Source of the DNA: an uncultured Lachnospiraceae bacterium
Lineage (GTDB): Bacteria; Bacillota; Clostridia; Lachnospirales; Lachnospiraceae
Assembly: GCA_947652735.1 (NCBI GenBank)
Contig: CANTEG010000004.1
Location: 124,001-188,000 of the forward strand
Length of the DNA stretch: 64,000 bases
Direction: 5' to 3'
Part shown: piece by piece, positions 45,385 to 55,159 of the stretch
Layout of the letters: each line of letters begins with the position of its first letter
How positions within the stretch are numbered: position 1 is the stretch's first letter
Notes under the pieces: generated by a model
Seen by the model: only the letters and a program-made list of their open reading frames with translations
Told to the model about the DNA's origin: nothing
Database searches by the model: none
Program-made: the position numbers and the translations under genes

Positions 45385-47418
45385 TTATCCGTCAATCGAA
45401 CGCAGCTCCCTGCCCGCAATACGCTTAACTACTGCGATATATATAAATTCTGTCAGTACAAAGACAGCCAGTACAACAGCCGAAGTGATGATAACCTTAT
45501 ACAAATCCGTTCCAAGCGGAAGCTTTGTAAAGCTCGTAAACATAGTATAGATTGCCGCCCCACTACTTACTACCGCAACGGTAAGGACCATCATAAAGAA
45601 TGTCTGTATCTGCTTTTTAACGGAAAGCTCCATTTCCTCCATATCTGAACCCAGCATGATAAGCGTCCTGTATCTGTGCTTGGTCTGACGCTGTTGGATA
45701 AGATACTTCAGTCCTATCACTGTATTTGCTATAATCAGGAACAAAATCCCAAGATATATGGTAAGGTAGCTTGCCGACACCGTATAAAACAGGTTTCTGC
45801 CAATACCTGAAAGAAAACTGTCATACTCAATTCCTGACTGTGCAATTTTTTCATCCATTTGTGAAACTGCCTGCATAAGACCCATTTCATCTACCACTTC
45901 ATCTTTAAGCCGGACATTATAACCATATACCCCAGTTTCCCTTGCCAGCTCCATAAAAATCTCGTCAGGCACAATAAATGCCAGATAAAGGGTAATCGAC
46001 CTGTCTGCTACAATATTATCATAATAAAGGGTAGATTCAATCCCATATTCTTTGCCGTTTATTCCAACAGATGCATGGTTCTGTAACGCTTGTTCCACTA
46101 CCAGCCCAAAATCTCCTTCCCTTGCCATAGAAGAATATACTGCCACCTTAGTACCGTCAAGACTGATTCCTTCCTTACCCATAGACTTTAGCAGTTGATT
46201 ATATGTGCTTTCGGCTATTAAATAATCGACATGAAGATTTTCCAGAATATTTTCCACCAAATCTTTCGGTTCTTCAACATTTGCAATTGCATCAGCAAAT
46301 TTTGACAGGTCAAATTCCTTTGCTTCTCCATCCCAATATTCCTCCCGTTTCATGGAAAGGTACACAGGGTAGGAAGTCTTCACCATTTCGCTTACGTCTT
46401 CCTTTGCCAAAATGTTTTCTATCTGCTGCCCATCACCAAACAGGGTAAAATCCGCCGAACGTTCACTTTTCGTTCCAAATCCCATGGCAATACCGTAGGA
46501 CACACAGGCGAGTGCCATCAGAAGCAAAAGCGATGCAACGGCAAGAGACTTGTGCTGGGAAAGTACATTTTCCTGCACCTGTCTTGACGTAAATGTCTCA
46601 AGTCCCACGGCACCTGGTGCTTTTCTTTTGATTATTTTTCCAATAAAACCCCCAAGTCCCTTGTAAAGGTAAAATGTTCCCATAGTCCCAAATACAAAAA
46701 TACCAAATAATACTCTGATATCATATGAATGCATACGAAAAATGCCGAGATAGTATGCCATAAGTAAAAACAAAATACCTGTTACAAACAATGCACTGCT
46801 CTTTCCAACAGATATGGATACCTGCTTTTCCTGTGCCCCGTCACTTAAAAAATCTGCGGGCTGCGTTTTCGCGAGCCCAATACAAATAATAAACATGGCG
46901 AGCATCTGGACAATTACAAAGCCACACACGGTCCAAATAATTGCACACATGGAAAAAGAAAATTTGTGGCCTATGATACCAAGACCTACTACTTTTGCCG
47001 TGGCAAGACTGATTCCCTCTGTGAGGAGCAGTGCAACGGGAATACCGATAAGCAATGAGACCAGACTGCTCAGCAATGTTTCAAAAAATAACATAAGAAA
47101 CATTCTGCTCCGTTTCATGCCAAGCATGAGGTACATTCCAAATTCACGTCTCCGACTGTCCGTCTGGTATTTACATGCAAAGTACACAAGAAAAAATACA
47201 AAGAACAGGGAAATGACATAAACCATCGGAAGCAGCTTAAGCAGCTTATTTACCGCGTCGCTTTCCACCTTTGCAAGATACAGCATAACATCCTGTTTAC
47301 TCAGTGAGAGCAGTGTGTAAAATGCGACTATGGCTATCACAAGAGAAGAAAAAAACAATCCGTTACCCTTTCTGTTTTTAGCGGCATTCCGCCATACCTG
47401 CTTAAAGAACATTTGCAC
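45385..47418 (-). CDS. BceB-like ABC permease of peptide-antibiotic resistance
   Basis: 677 residues with the ten-helix BceB layout: four FtsX-type helices in the first half, a large outer domain of about 200 residues between helices seven and eight (around 330-540; it starts GFGTKSERSADFTLFGDG), and three terminal helices. RRREFGMYLMLGMKRSRM is the coupling segment to the ATPase. Together with the ATPase it frees lipid II-cycle intermediates from bacitracin-like or lantibiotic compounds and signals to the kinase. Its start overlaps the ATPase end by 17 bases. Confidence 0.92.
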   Translation of the reverse strand: MQMFFKQVWRNAAKNRKGNGLFFSSLVIAIVAFYTLLSLSKQDVMLYLAKVESDAVNKLLKLLPMVYVISLFFVFFLVYFACKYQTDSRRREFGMYLMLGMKRSRMFLMLFFETLLSSLVSLLIGIPVALLLTEGISLATAKVVGLGIIGHKFSFSMCAIIWTVCGFVIVQMLAMFIICIGLAKTQPADFLSDGAQEKQVSISVGKSSALFVTGILFLLMAYYLGIFRMHSYDIRVLFGIFVFGTMGTFYLYKGLGGFIGKIIKRKAPGAVGLETFTSRQVQENVLSQHKSLAVASLLLLMALACVSYGIAMGFGTKSERSADFTLFGDGQQIENILAKEDVSEMVKTSYPVYLSMKREEYWDGEAKEFDLSKFADAIANVEEPKDLVENILENLHVDYLIAESTYNQLLKSMGKEGISLDGTKVAVYSSMAREGDFGLVVEQALQNHASVGINGKEYGIESTLYYDNIVADRSITLYLAFIVPDEIFMELARETGVYGYNVRLKDEVVDEMGLMQAVSQMDEKIAQSGIEYDSFLSGIGRNLFYTVSASYLTIYLGILFLIIANTVIGLKYLIQQRQTKHRYRTLIMLGSDMEEMELSVKKQIQTFFMMVLTVAVVSSGAAIYTMFTSFTKLPLGTDLYKVIITSAVVLAVFVLTEFIYIAVVKRIAGRELRSIDG

Positions 47419-48184
47419 TACCTCCTCCCAGTTGCGCCATAACGGCTACAATCCTGTCATAAAAGTCGGCAGTTGATTCCTTATTCACATTTCTGCGAAG
47501 CTCATGGAAAATACATCCGTCCTGTATAAACATGATACGGGAGCAATAGCTTGCTGCATTGGCATCATGGGTTACCATCATAATTGTTTTTTTCTGTTTC
47601 TCATTGATTGCCGAGAGTTTATCCATAAGCGTTTTTGAGTTCTTACTGTCAAGTGCTCCTGTCGGCTCATCCGCAAGCACGATGTCAGGGGATGAAATGA
47701 GTGCCCTTGCTGCCGCAACACGCTGCTTTTGTCCACCCGACATCTGGGACGGAAATTTATCTAATACCTCGGTAATGTCAAGTATGGCAGCAAGCTCCTG
47801 TATCTTTCCCTCCGCTTCCTTTGCAGTTACACCATGCAGTGAAAGGGGCAGCGTTATATTTTCTCTTGCAGTCAGATTGTCAAGAAGCTCAAACTCCTGA
47901 AACAGATATCCGATTACCTTTCCTCTGTAGTCTGCAAGCTTGGAGCCATTAAAGCCTGACATATCCAATCCGTTCAGTATAATTTTTCCTGATGTGGGGC
48001 GAAGCATTGTTGCAATGCAGTTTAAAAGCGTTGTCTTGCCCGAACCGCTGGCACCCATGATTCCCAAAAATTCGCCCTCCAGCACATCAAAGGTAATCCC
48101 CTTTAATGCTTCTGTTTTATTTTCTCCCTTTCCGTATGTCTTGGTAAGTTCTTCCACCTGTAAAATTCTATTTATTGTATCCAT
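47402..48184 (-). CDS. BceA-like ABC ATPase of peptide-antibiotic resistance
   Basis: 260 residues: Walker A GASGSGKTTLL, Q-loop YLFQEFELLDN, signature MSGGQKQR, Walker [16 protein letters not shown], His switch MMVTHD. First gene of the ATPase-permease-regulator-kinase operon; a dyad operator and -10 box lie 35-80 bp upstream. The inducing compound cannot be told from the sequence. Confidence 0.94.
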   Translation of the reverse strand: MDTINRILQVEELTKTYGKGENKTEALKGITFDVLEGEFLGIMGASGSGKTTLLNCIATMLRPTSGKIILNGLDMSGFNGSKLADYRGKVIGYLFQEFELLDNLTARENITLPLSLHGVTAKEAEGKIQELAAILDITEVLDKFPSQMSGGQKQRVAAARALISSPDIVLADEPTGALDSKNSKTLMDKLSAINEKQKKTIMMVTHDANAASYCSRIMFIQDGCIFHELRRNVNKESTADFYDRIVAVMAQLGGGSANVL

Positions 48185-48218
48185 AGAAATTCTCCTTTCC
48201 TATCTGCTTTCTGCTATC

Positions 48219-48264
48219 AGTATAACAGCAGGAAATTTTGAATACCACTTACAGATTTTGTAAG
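48219..48264 (-). promoter_or_regulatory. BceR-type operator and promoter of the BceAB-like operon
   Basis: 48248-48264 is CTTACA-N5-TGTAAG; 23 bases further on the minus strand is a -10 box TATACT (48219-48224), 35 bp before the ATG. The dyad thus occupies the -35 region, the normal place for an activating OmpR-type regulator. A sister site is at 12493-12508. Confidence 0.6.
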
Positions 48265-48298
48265 GTTTGTTGATGCAGCAAATGCTAAAGCTGTTTTG

Positions 48299-51200
48299 CT
48301 AAGCCTTCTCCTTTACGAACGGAATCAGTTTAAAACAAAATTCAAAGCGTTCATCATCAAATCTATACGCTTCCAATACTGTCGGTCCACAGCTATTTGA
48401 GCCAATTCCGTTTTGGGCGTAGTCAAGACACAGCACTACGCTATCGGATGGTTCCAATTCAAAGTTATGAGCCGCCCGTTCCAGTTCTTCCTGCGTATAC
48501 CATGATGCATTGAAAGAAAATGGCTTCGGCGACACTGCCGTTAACCCAAACCTTTCATTTCTAAGCTCCACATAATCACAATCATAATGACTTCCGTTTT
48601 CCTGCGGGCGGATATAATCCTCGTGAAGCTCTTCTATATCCGTGTGGTATATGCCATGGGCGGATGCCCTGTGCTTATCACAGTAGCTTTCATATGGTCC
48701 CATGCCATAGTAGCATACATTTATGAGCTCCCTGTTCAGGAATAACCGCACCCCAAATCTTGGCAGCACAGGAAATTCATTGTTTTTTTCTATTTTCATA
48801 TCTGACGTGATTCCACCTGCTGCATCAATGCTCCATATGATTTCCACGGATACAATTTTTTGAACCGTTGCAGCCACCACTGATGCCGTACTCCTCAGTT
48901 CAATCTTGTCCTTTTCATGGCAAACCACGGTATCATATGCTCTTATATATGCTTCGTTATAATGTGCTTTCATCCACTCGGATTTTATAACCATGTCATT
49001 ATCTGTAGGTGCTCTCCATATGTTTATCTCCATAGGGTGATTAAGGTAATCTATACCTGCAAAATTAATCTGCTTCAGCATTGCATTTTTCTTATCATAC
49101 GTGTAAGTGAATGTTTCACCCTTTACTATAATCAGACAATCTGTCTCCCGTACTTCAAGCCCTGTGCCATCTTCTGCCGATTCCAACAATTTTACGGCTG
49201 TCTGGTTTCTCGCATCTTCATTTTCAATGAAAAGCTCATCAAAGCCCAGTATATGCCCGATTGGAATAAGAGCCATGTTTTTCTTCAGATAATAGGTTAC
49301 CTTCAAATAAACCTTACCTGCCGTTGGAATGTTGATATCTAAAGCTATTTCTGCATCACTGTGCGGTGCCGCAAAGCATTCTGTTATCTTACCTGATTCC
49401 ACATATGCCCCGTCACAGGTCACTTCATACCCAATTTCCGCATAATCGGCAAGGTTGTCAAAATCCATATAATTATGAATTTTTAGTTTTCTGCCTGCCT
49501 TGTCATATGATAGTACCCTTGCAGGTCTGTATACATTTTTATATTCAAGCAGTCCCGTATGAGGCGCTTTGTCAGGATAAACAAGACCATCCATACAGAA
49601 ATTTCCATCGTGGATAAGTTCCCCATGGTCGCCGCCATAAAGATATTTTGTTTTTCCGTCCTCTGTGATTCCTGATGCAATGGCATGGTCACACCACTCC
49701 CAGACAAAACCTCCGCACATCAAATCATTTTTCTGTATAAGTTGAAAATAGTCCTCGAAATCACCTGGCCCGTTTCCCATGCTGTGGCAGTACTCAACCA
49801 GTAAAAATGGTTTGCTGGCATCTTTATCCAGATACTCTTTTATTTCTTCAAATGACGGGTACATTCTGCTGTACAAATCCAAATTTTCGTAATTGTATGT
49901 CACATCATAGTTGCGGTATCTTGCACTCTCATACTGTGTAAGACGTGACTTATCAAATGCCTTTGTCCATTCCAGTGCCTTTTCGAAGTTGCACCCGTAA
50001 GCACTTTCATTTCCCATGGACCACATAACAATACACGGTCTGTTTTTATCCCGCTCAACCATCAGCTTGACTCTGTCCAAAATCGGTGTTTCCCACTTTG
50101 GGTTATCCGCGATATACTCATTCCAGCGTTTGAAGCGGTTGTATTCCGTGTCATCCTGATAATAAAGAATAGATGGTCCATGCGCTTCCACATCTGCCTC
50201 GTTGATTACCATAAATCCAAATCTGTCACATAGCTGATAAAAGTATGGTGCATTCGGATAATGACTGGAACGGATGGCATTAAAGTTATGCCGTTTCATC
50301 ATTGTTAAATCAACCATAACTTGTTCAAGGCTGACTGCACAGCCTGTTCTTCCGTCCGAATCGTGGCGGTTTACACCCCTGAATTTTATGTTCTGACCGT
50401 TAAAATAAATAACATTTCCGATAATCTCTATTGTCCGAAAGCCCACATAATCTATAATCACCTCATGTTCCGTCTCAAGCACCAATGTATACAGATAGGG
50501 GTGTTCCGTATTCCATAGCTTAAGCTCAGGCACCGTAAGCAATACTTGTTCTGCTTTAGAGCACGGTGCATGTGCAACCACATTGCCCTCCCTGTCTTCC
50601 AAAGTTATGTTAACTTTTGTCATTTGGGAAAAGGTAAGCGTAAGCTTAAGTTCTGCTTTTCCATCTGCAATATTTGTCGTCACCCTGTAATCTCTGATTG
50701 CTTCCTTCGGTCTTTTCAAAATATACACATCCCGAAAGATACCACTCATCCGAAACTTATCCTGGTCTTCCAGATAAGAACCATCACACCATTTCAGTAC
50801 CAATATTGCAATAGTATTCGTTCCCTCCTTAATCACAGATGTTACATCAAATTCACTTGTAGCATGGGACACCTGACTGTACCCCACATACTTGCCGTTC
50901 AGCCATACATAAAAACAACTGTCCACACCTTCAAAATTCAGATATGCCATTGGTGCATTCCCATCGCTCTCATATTGAAAATCATACACATATGCCCCGC
51001 AGGGAATGTCCTGTGGGACATACGGCGGATCAAACGGAAACGGATACCGAAAATTTGTATACTGGTGGGAATCATAGCCTGACATCTGCCACGTGCCTGG
51101 CACTTCAATATCATCACACTGTGACGTGTCAAAGCCTGACGCATAAAATTCTTCCGTCACATCATAAATGCTCTCATAATATTTAAACTTCCATGTCCCG

Positions 51201-51343
51201 TTCAAAAGCTGTATACGGTCTGACAGCTCACGATGCATAACCAAATCATTCATTCTTCTTGAAGCAGGGATATAATATGCCCTTGCAGGCATTGTATTAT
51301 CATGCAGCACATTTAAATCTTCATAATATTTTGGCACAAGCAT
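48299..51343 (-). CDS. lacZ: Beta-galactosidase, glycoside hydrolase family 2 (LacZ type)
   Basis: 1014 residues from ATG at 51343 (GGAGGAG 9 bases upstream). The usual LacZ order is visible: sugar-binding domain, Ig-like domains, TIM barrel with RGVNRHDSDGRTGC, acid/base Glu in VMWSMGNESAYGC, nucleophile Glu in FLLVEYCHSMGNGPGDFEDY, then the Bgal_small_N domain (NIWRAPTDNDM) with RFGVRLFL and GMGPYESYCDKHRAS. It splits lactose or related beta-galactosides in the cytoplasm (no signal peptide). No permease is adjacent. Upstream lies a 200-bp palindrome. Confidence 0.95.
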   Translation of the reverse strand: MLVPKYYEDLNVLHDNTMPARAYYIPASRRMNDLVMHRELSDRIQLLNGTWKFKYYESIYDVTEEFYASGFDTSQCDDIEVPGTWQMSGYDSHQYTNFRYPFPFDPPYVPQDIPCGAYVYDFQYESDGNAPMAYLNFEGVDSCFYVWLNGKYVGYSQVSHATSEFDVTSVIKEGTNTIAILVLKWCDGSYLEDQDKFRMSGIFRDVYILKRPKEAIRDYRVTTNIADGKAELKLTLTFSQMTKVNITLEDREGNVVAHAPCSKAEQVLLTVPELKLWNTEHPYLYTLVLETEHEVIIDYVGFRTIEIIGNVIYFNGQNIKFRGVNRHDSDGRTGCAVSLEQVMVDLTMMKRHNFNAIRSSHYPNAPYFYQLCDRFGFMVINEADVEAHGPSILYYQDDTEYNRFKRWNEYIADNPKWETPILDRVKLMVERDKNRPCIVMWSMGNESAYGCNFEKALEWTKAFDKSRLTQYESARYRNYDVTYNYENLDLYSRMYPSFEEIKEYLDKDASKPFLLVEYCHSMGNGPGDFEDYFQLIQKNDLMCGGFVWEWCDHAIASGITEDGKTKYLYGGDHGELIHDGNFCMDGLVYPDKAPHTGLLEYKNVYRPARVLSYDKAGRKLKIHNYMDFDNLADYAEIGYEVTCDGAYVESGKITECFAAPHSDAEIALDINIPTAGKVYLKVTYYLKKNMALIPIGHILGFDELFIENEDARNQTAVKLLESAEDGTGLEVRETDCLIIVKGETFTYTYDKKNAMLKQINFAGIDYLNHPMEINIWRAPTDNDMVIKSEWMKAHYNEAYIRAYDTVVCHEKDKIELRSTASVVAATVQKIVSVEIIWSIDAAGGITSDMKIEKNNEFPVLPRFGVRLFLNRELINVCYYGMGPYESYCDKHRASAHGIYHTDIEELHEDYIRPQENGSHYDCDYVELRNERFGLTAVSPKPFSFNASWYTQEELERAAHNFELEPSDSVVLCLDYAQNGIGSNSCGPTVLEAYRFDDERFEFCFKLIPFVKEKA

Positions 51344-51382
51344 ATGGCAGTCTCCTCCATAATATAATAGTTTTAAAATAGG

Positions 51383-51582
51383 CAATTGCAAAATGTTGTT
51401 TTTTCGAACGTCCGTTGTACAATATAAACAATATCACCGCAAGGCACGCTTTCGCTGCTTGTCGCTCGCAACGGTGCTAAGCTCGAAAATACCTTGCTAA
51501 GCACCGGCGGCTCCAAAGCACCTTGCTTGCGATATTGTTTATATCGTACAACTACTTTTCAATAATATAACATTTCGCAATT
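51383..51582. repeat. 200-bp imperfect palindrome upstream of lacZ
   Basis: Left arm GTTGTACAATATAAACAATA (51414-51433) pairs with right arm 51532-51551, AAGGCACG/AGCACCTT-type inner parts also pair, and outer AATTGCAAAATGTT pairs with AACATTTCGCAATT (51569-51582). The central loop repeats GCTTTCGCT and CGGCGG-type sequence, richer in GC than its surroundings. Same architecture, and a shared CACGCTTTCGCT, as the element at 5008-5197. It fills most of the gap 51344-51753. Confidence 0.65.
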
Positions 51583-51753
51583 ATCTATATAGCTTTAAAT
51601 CCAATCCTGCAAAAGCATTGACGCGATTGCACTCTTTTATTCTTGCCGTACTGAATCTTCCATACTTATGATACCTTCTTATGTCAGATTTGTCTATTTA
51701 ATATTATGCTGCCACTGCCTTATAGAAAAGTACAGAGGACTTTCCCATAAAGT

Positions 51754-51787
51754 AAAAAAGGGACTGCCGCATCAATGCAACAGTCCC
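51754..51787 (-). terminator. Rho-independent terminator after the MQxDP protein at 51801
   Basis: Stem GGGACTG/CAGTCCC with 14-base loop followed by TTTTTTAC on the minus strand, 14 bp after the stop codon. Confidence 0.8.
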
Positions 51788-51800
51788 ATATATGTGTTCT

Positions 51801-52973
51801 TTATACAGTTAAATCCAGGTTTACGCCAACAGTGTTATGCTTTGTTTTATCTGTGCTTTGATTTGTCACAGTTCTTTTGCTTTCACTTTCTTCCTTTACC
51901 GTCTCCAGAAAGCTTCTAAATTCCGAGTCGTCCACATAAATCCTACCATCTCTTGAGCTTTCTATTTTTTCTGCAATTAACTGTTCCGCCTTAGTAAGAG
52001 GTTTAGGGGCAGCATTTTCTTCGCTTTCGTCAATCTTTTCTTCCTCCGCCTTTTCTGTTGCCTTTTCTGCTCTCTTTTCTTCCAGCACTTCCTCTAATTC
52101 TTCTTTTTTCTTTGCTGAATTTTCTCTTGTCTTTTTAATCAGTTCCTCCTGCTTTTTCCTGCTTTCTTCCCTTAGCTTTTTGTTCCATGTATTGTCTTTT
52201 TTGATATATGCGTAATGACAATAATTTCCGTTTTCATCTATGTAGCTATGCCGAAAGACACAGGTTGCACCTCTTTGCTTATCAAAAGCCTCTGCAATTT
52301 TTGTCATTTTTTCAACGCCGCCAATCAGCTCTTTCATCTTTTTTTCAAACTCAGGGTCACTTTGCATTTTTTCAAGTGCTTTTGGGTTGATAGTCAAAGT
52401 TTTTCCGCTTTTATCTGTGGCATGGGAATATCCCGTCCTGAATTCCACGCTTGGGGCAAGCTTTTTCAGTGTATTCATATAGCCTGTGGTGCTATTTAAT
52501 TTGCTGCGGTCTACCGTACTGCTTTCCGTCCTGTTGCTTCCTGCTTTCAATGACAGTCTGTTAAACTCATCCGTAATCATTTTCTTAATTCCTGACTTGT
52601 CTGCCGCCCTTTGAAATGCCTGTTTCAGTCCGTTTAATTCTTCCTCCATCGTCATTTTCCTATAACCCGTTTCAGAGGTTTTATCTTCTACATAACGCTC
52701 TCTTGTGCCATTTTTATAGCCCTGTACGATTTCGTCACGGAGCTTTTCATATGCCCTGACATAATCCTTTGCCTGCTTCGAAGATGTGTATGTGCTTCCT
52801 TTTTGTCCTTTGAGCTTTTCGGTTTCCTTTATCAATTCATTATCATAATTATTTGCAAGCAGAGCACTTGTCGCCTGCTTTGCCTGTAATACAGCTTTAT
52901 CCTTCTTCTGATAAGATTTATCTATCTGGGAATATTGATAAAACCATTCCCTATTGTTACTGCTTATATTCAT
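51801..52973 (-). CDS. Unknown MQxDP-family protein with coiled coil, module 2, second copy
   Basis: 390 residues, AGGAGG before the ATG, no signal peptide or helix through the membrane. Head MNISSNNREWFYQYSQ, then a helical region, the shared core (TLKKLAPSVEFRTG, LTINPKALEKMQSDPEF, IGGVEKM, FRHSYIDENGNYCHYAYI), a Lys/Glu coiled coil (ENSAKKKEELEEVLEEKRA) and a C-terminal segment IYVDDSEFRSFLETVKEESES. The last 230 residues are nearly the same as in the neighbour at 53015, with an extra 130-residue N-terminal region here. Function unknown; see findings. Confidence 0.75.
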   Translation of the reverse strand: MNISSNNREWFYQYSQIDKSYQKKDKAVLQAKQATSALLANNYDNELIKETEKLKGQKGSTYTSSKQAKDYVRAYEKLRDEIVQGYKNGTRERYVEDKTSETGYRKMTMEEELNGLKQAFQRAADKSGIKKMITDEFNRLSLKAGSNRTESSTVDRSKLNSTTGYMNTLKKLAPSVEFRTGYSHATDKSGKTLTINPKALEKMQSDPEFEKKMKELIGGVEKMTKIAEAFDKQRGATCVFRHSYIDENGNYCHYAYIKKDNTWNKKLREESRKKQEELIKKTRENSAKKKEELEEVLEEKRAEKATEKAEEEKIDESEENAAPKPLTKAEQLIAEKIESSRDGRIYVDDSEFRSFLETVKEESESKRTVTNQSTDKTKHNTVGVNLDLTV

Positions 52974-53014
52974 AACCTGACCTCCTTTACCTTTTGAACG
53001 AAAAACCTGCTATT

Positions 53015-53833
53015 TTATACTTTTAAGTCCAGATTTGTACCAATCATACTTTGCTCTGTCACAGTGCCTTTGCTTTCGCTTTCTTCCTTTACCGCCTCCA
53101 GAAAGATTCTAAATTCCGAGTCGTCCACATAAATCCTGCCGTCACTTGAGCTTTCTATTTTCTCTGCAATTAACTGTTCCGCCTTAGTAAGAGGTTTAGG
53201 GGCAGCATTTTCTTCGCTTTCGTCAACCTTTTCTTTCTCTGCCTTTTCTGCTCTCTTTTCTTCCAGCACTTCCTCTAATTCTTCTTTTTTCTTTGCTGAA
53301 TTTTCTTTCGTTTTCTCCATCAGCTCTTCAGCATTTTCACGTCGTTCTTCCCGAAGCTTATCACTCAAATTCAGCATATAATCATTTCGAGTCATGGCGA
53401 TGTGGCAATAATTGCCGTTTTCATCTATGTAGCTGTGCCGATATACTGTTGTCCAGCCAGTCGCTCTATTAAAACTTTCCGCTATCTTTTCCATTTTTTC
53501 AACGCCGCCAATCAGCTCTTTCATCTTTTTTTCAAACTCAGGGTCACTTTGCATTTTTTCAAGAGCTTTTGGGTTAATGGTCAAAGTTTTTCCGCTTTTA
53601 TCCGAGGCAGGGGTACACCCTGTCCTGAATTCAACGCTTGGGGCAAGCTTCTTCAGTGTATTCATATAGTCCGTAGTACTGCTTGGTTTACTGCTGCTTA
53701 CCGCACCAGTTTCCGCCTTATTGCTTTTCGACGGTTCTGATGATTCCTTTTTCCTTGTGTTCCCTGTCGTTTTGTTTTCCATCACGTACTGTGATGCATA
53801 ATTGTTATAGCTTCCTGAAATCTCCATTGTCAT
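53015..53833 (-). CDS. Unknown MQxDP-family protein with coiled coil, module 2, first copy
   Basis: 272 residues, AAGGAGG 8 bases before the ATG. Head MTMEISGSYNNYASQYVMEN is Tyr/Ser-rich, typical of a poorly known group of Lachnospiraceae proteins without signal peptide. Core and coiled coil are the same as in the 51801 protein (RHSYIDENGNYCHIAMTRND; KPLTKAEQLIAEKIESSSDG). It is directly after the M56 gene of module 2 (72 bp) and 41 bp before its tandem copy, so all four genes probably form one operon. Confidence 0.75.
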   Translation of the reverse strand: MTMEISGSYNNYASQYVMENKTTGNTRKKESSEPSKSNKAETGAVSSSKPSSTTDYMNTLKKLAPSVEFRTGCTPASDKSGKTLTINPKALEKMQSDPEFEKKMKELIGGVEKMEKIAESFNRATGWTTVYRHSYIDENGNYCHIAMTRNDYMLNLSDKLREERRENAEELMEKTKENSAKKKEELEEVLEEKRAEKAEKEKVDESEENAAPKPLTKAEQLIAEKIESSSDGRIYVDDSEFRIFLEAVKEESESKGTVTEQSMIGTNLDLKV

Positions 53834-53905
53834 AAAATCATCCTCCTTGATTATAAATTGTTAGAAATCCTTTTCATTTTCATACTTCTTTTGGAATGTT
53901 TCCCC

Positions 53906-55159
53906 TTACAGTAGTTTACATAATCTATGTGCCCAATTATCCATAATGCTTTCATATGGAATCCTCACTATCTTGTCTGTGGAACCTCGTTCATAAACAC
54001 AGCCCTCCGCCATGCCTCCCAAACCGGGCAGCTTGTAATATCCACCAAAAACAATGTAAATATCACCATTGGCATTGTTTCGGTATAAGAAATCCTCAAA
54101 AGCTTCCCTGTCCACGTACACATAGCTGTTATCATAGGAAATCATACTGCTTAGTTCTTCCGTGTCCGTTGAAACTATAGTCGCCTCACCATCGTAATTG
54201 CCAATCATAATGTCGTTGCTTTCACTGTAACGTGCATAAGAGTTGATATGTATCACGAACAATATAGCTACAACTGTCATAAATGTTACAATTGCTGTAA
54301 ACACACACAGCCTTTTTTTGTAGGGACGAAAATCCGCGATTTCCCCCATTCTTCTTTTCATATCTGCAAATTCCTTTTCTCCTGCATAAGTAGCCGTTGT
54401 CGGTATATTCTCCTGTCCGTCACTTAGAAGCTTCAGGCTTTTTAAAAGCACCAAACCATATTCGTGTGCCGTTCTCCCGCTTTTTTGTATGCATACCCTG
54501 TCACATATATCTTCTAAATCCGCCCACAAGTACTTTCTGCAAACTGCAAAAAACGGATTTACCCACAGCAGGCATTGCAGAATATCCCACACAAAGCCAT
54601 ACCATAAATGCCCCAGCCTGATATGTGTCTGCTCATGCAGCACAATGGCTCTTAACTCGTCCTTACCGTAACTTTCAAGCATTGCACGGGGCAAGATAAT
54701 TCTAGGTACAAACAGCCCTGACGTAAATGGTGTAATGTTCATATCCGTGACATAAATCTGCACATGTTCAAAAACAGACTGTTCCATTCCTGCAACAATT
54801 TTCCTAAGGTACAAACGCTTTCCCAACAAAAATAATGCGGTCACCAAAATACCTGCCATATAAATACGGTCAACCCAAATATATTTCATGGTCACATGTG
54901 TAATCTGCCACGTTTTCCTAACCACTGTTTCATTTTCATAAAACAGTTTTAATTTCCCAAGAAACGGAATGCATAAAAACAGGCTCCACAGCATTCCCCT
55001 TATAAATACCTGTTTAGAAAAAAGCAGCCTCCGAAGCAGCATCACAAACCCGATAAGCACAAACGAAAACGCTGCGCACCGCACGAGCTGAGTCGTAAAA
55101 TATACGACACAAAAATCAATTACGCCGCTAAATTGTGACCAGTCAATCATAGTAATCAC
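53906..55159 (-). CDS. M56-family membrane metallopeptidase (BlaR1-like), module 2
   Basis: 417 residues; helices near 12-45, 55-68, 92-112 and 288-310. Zinc motif HEQTH in IVLHEQTHIRLGH and the downstream ADLEDICDRVCI Glu. The outer C-terminal domain of about 105 residues (STDTEELSSMISYDNSYVYV, then YKLPGLGGMAEG) matches that of module 1 (CDTEELQDAVKVYDGRLIID, KVPGWGGGG), and has no penicillin-binding fold. Overlaps the BlaI stop by 17 bases; ATG at 55150 is an alternative start. Predicted to inactivate the BlaI-like repressor on sensing an unknown outside signal. Confidence 0.87.
   Translation of the reverse strand: MITMIDWSQFSGVIDFCVVYFTTQLVRCAAFSFVLIGFVMLLRRLLFSKQVFIRGMLWSLFLCIPFLGKLKLFYENETVVRKTWQITHVTMKYIWVDRIYMAGILVTALFLLGKRLYLRKIVAGMEQSVFEHVQIYVTDMNITPFTSGLFVPRIILPRAMLESYGKDELRAIVLHEQTHIRLGHLWYGFVWDILQCLLWVNPFFAVCRKYLWADLEDICDRVCIQKSGRTAHEYGLVLLKSLKLLSDGQENIPTTATYAGEKEFADMKRRMGEIADFRPYKKRLCVFTAIVTFMTVVAILFVIHINSYARYSESNDIMIGNYDGEATIVSTDTEELSSMISYDNSYVYVDREAFEDFLYRNNANGDIYIVFGGYYKLPGLGGMAEGCVYERGSTDKIVRIPYESIMDNWAHRLCKLL

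Noticed and set aside
53015-53833. Direct repeats at 51.8-53.8 kb as a mobile element
   Set aside because: The similarity follows the coding regions of two paralogous genes; there are no terminal inverted repeats or transposase genes.
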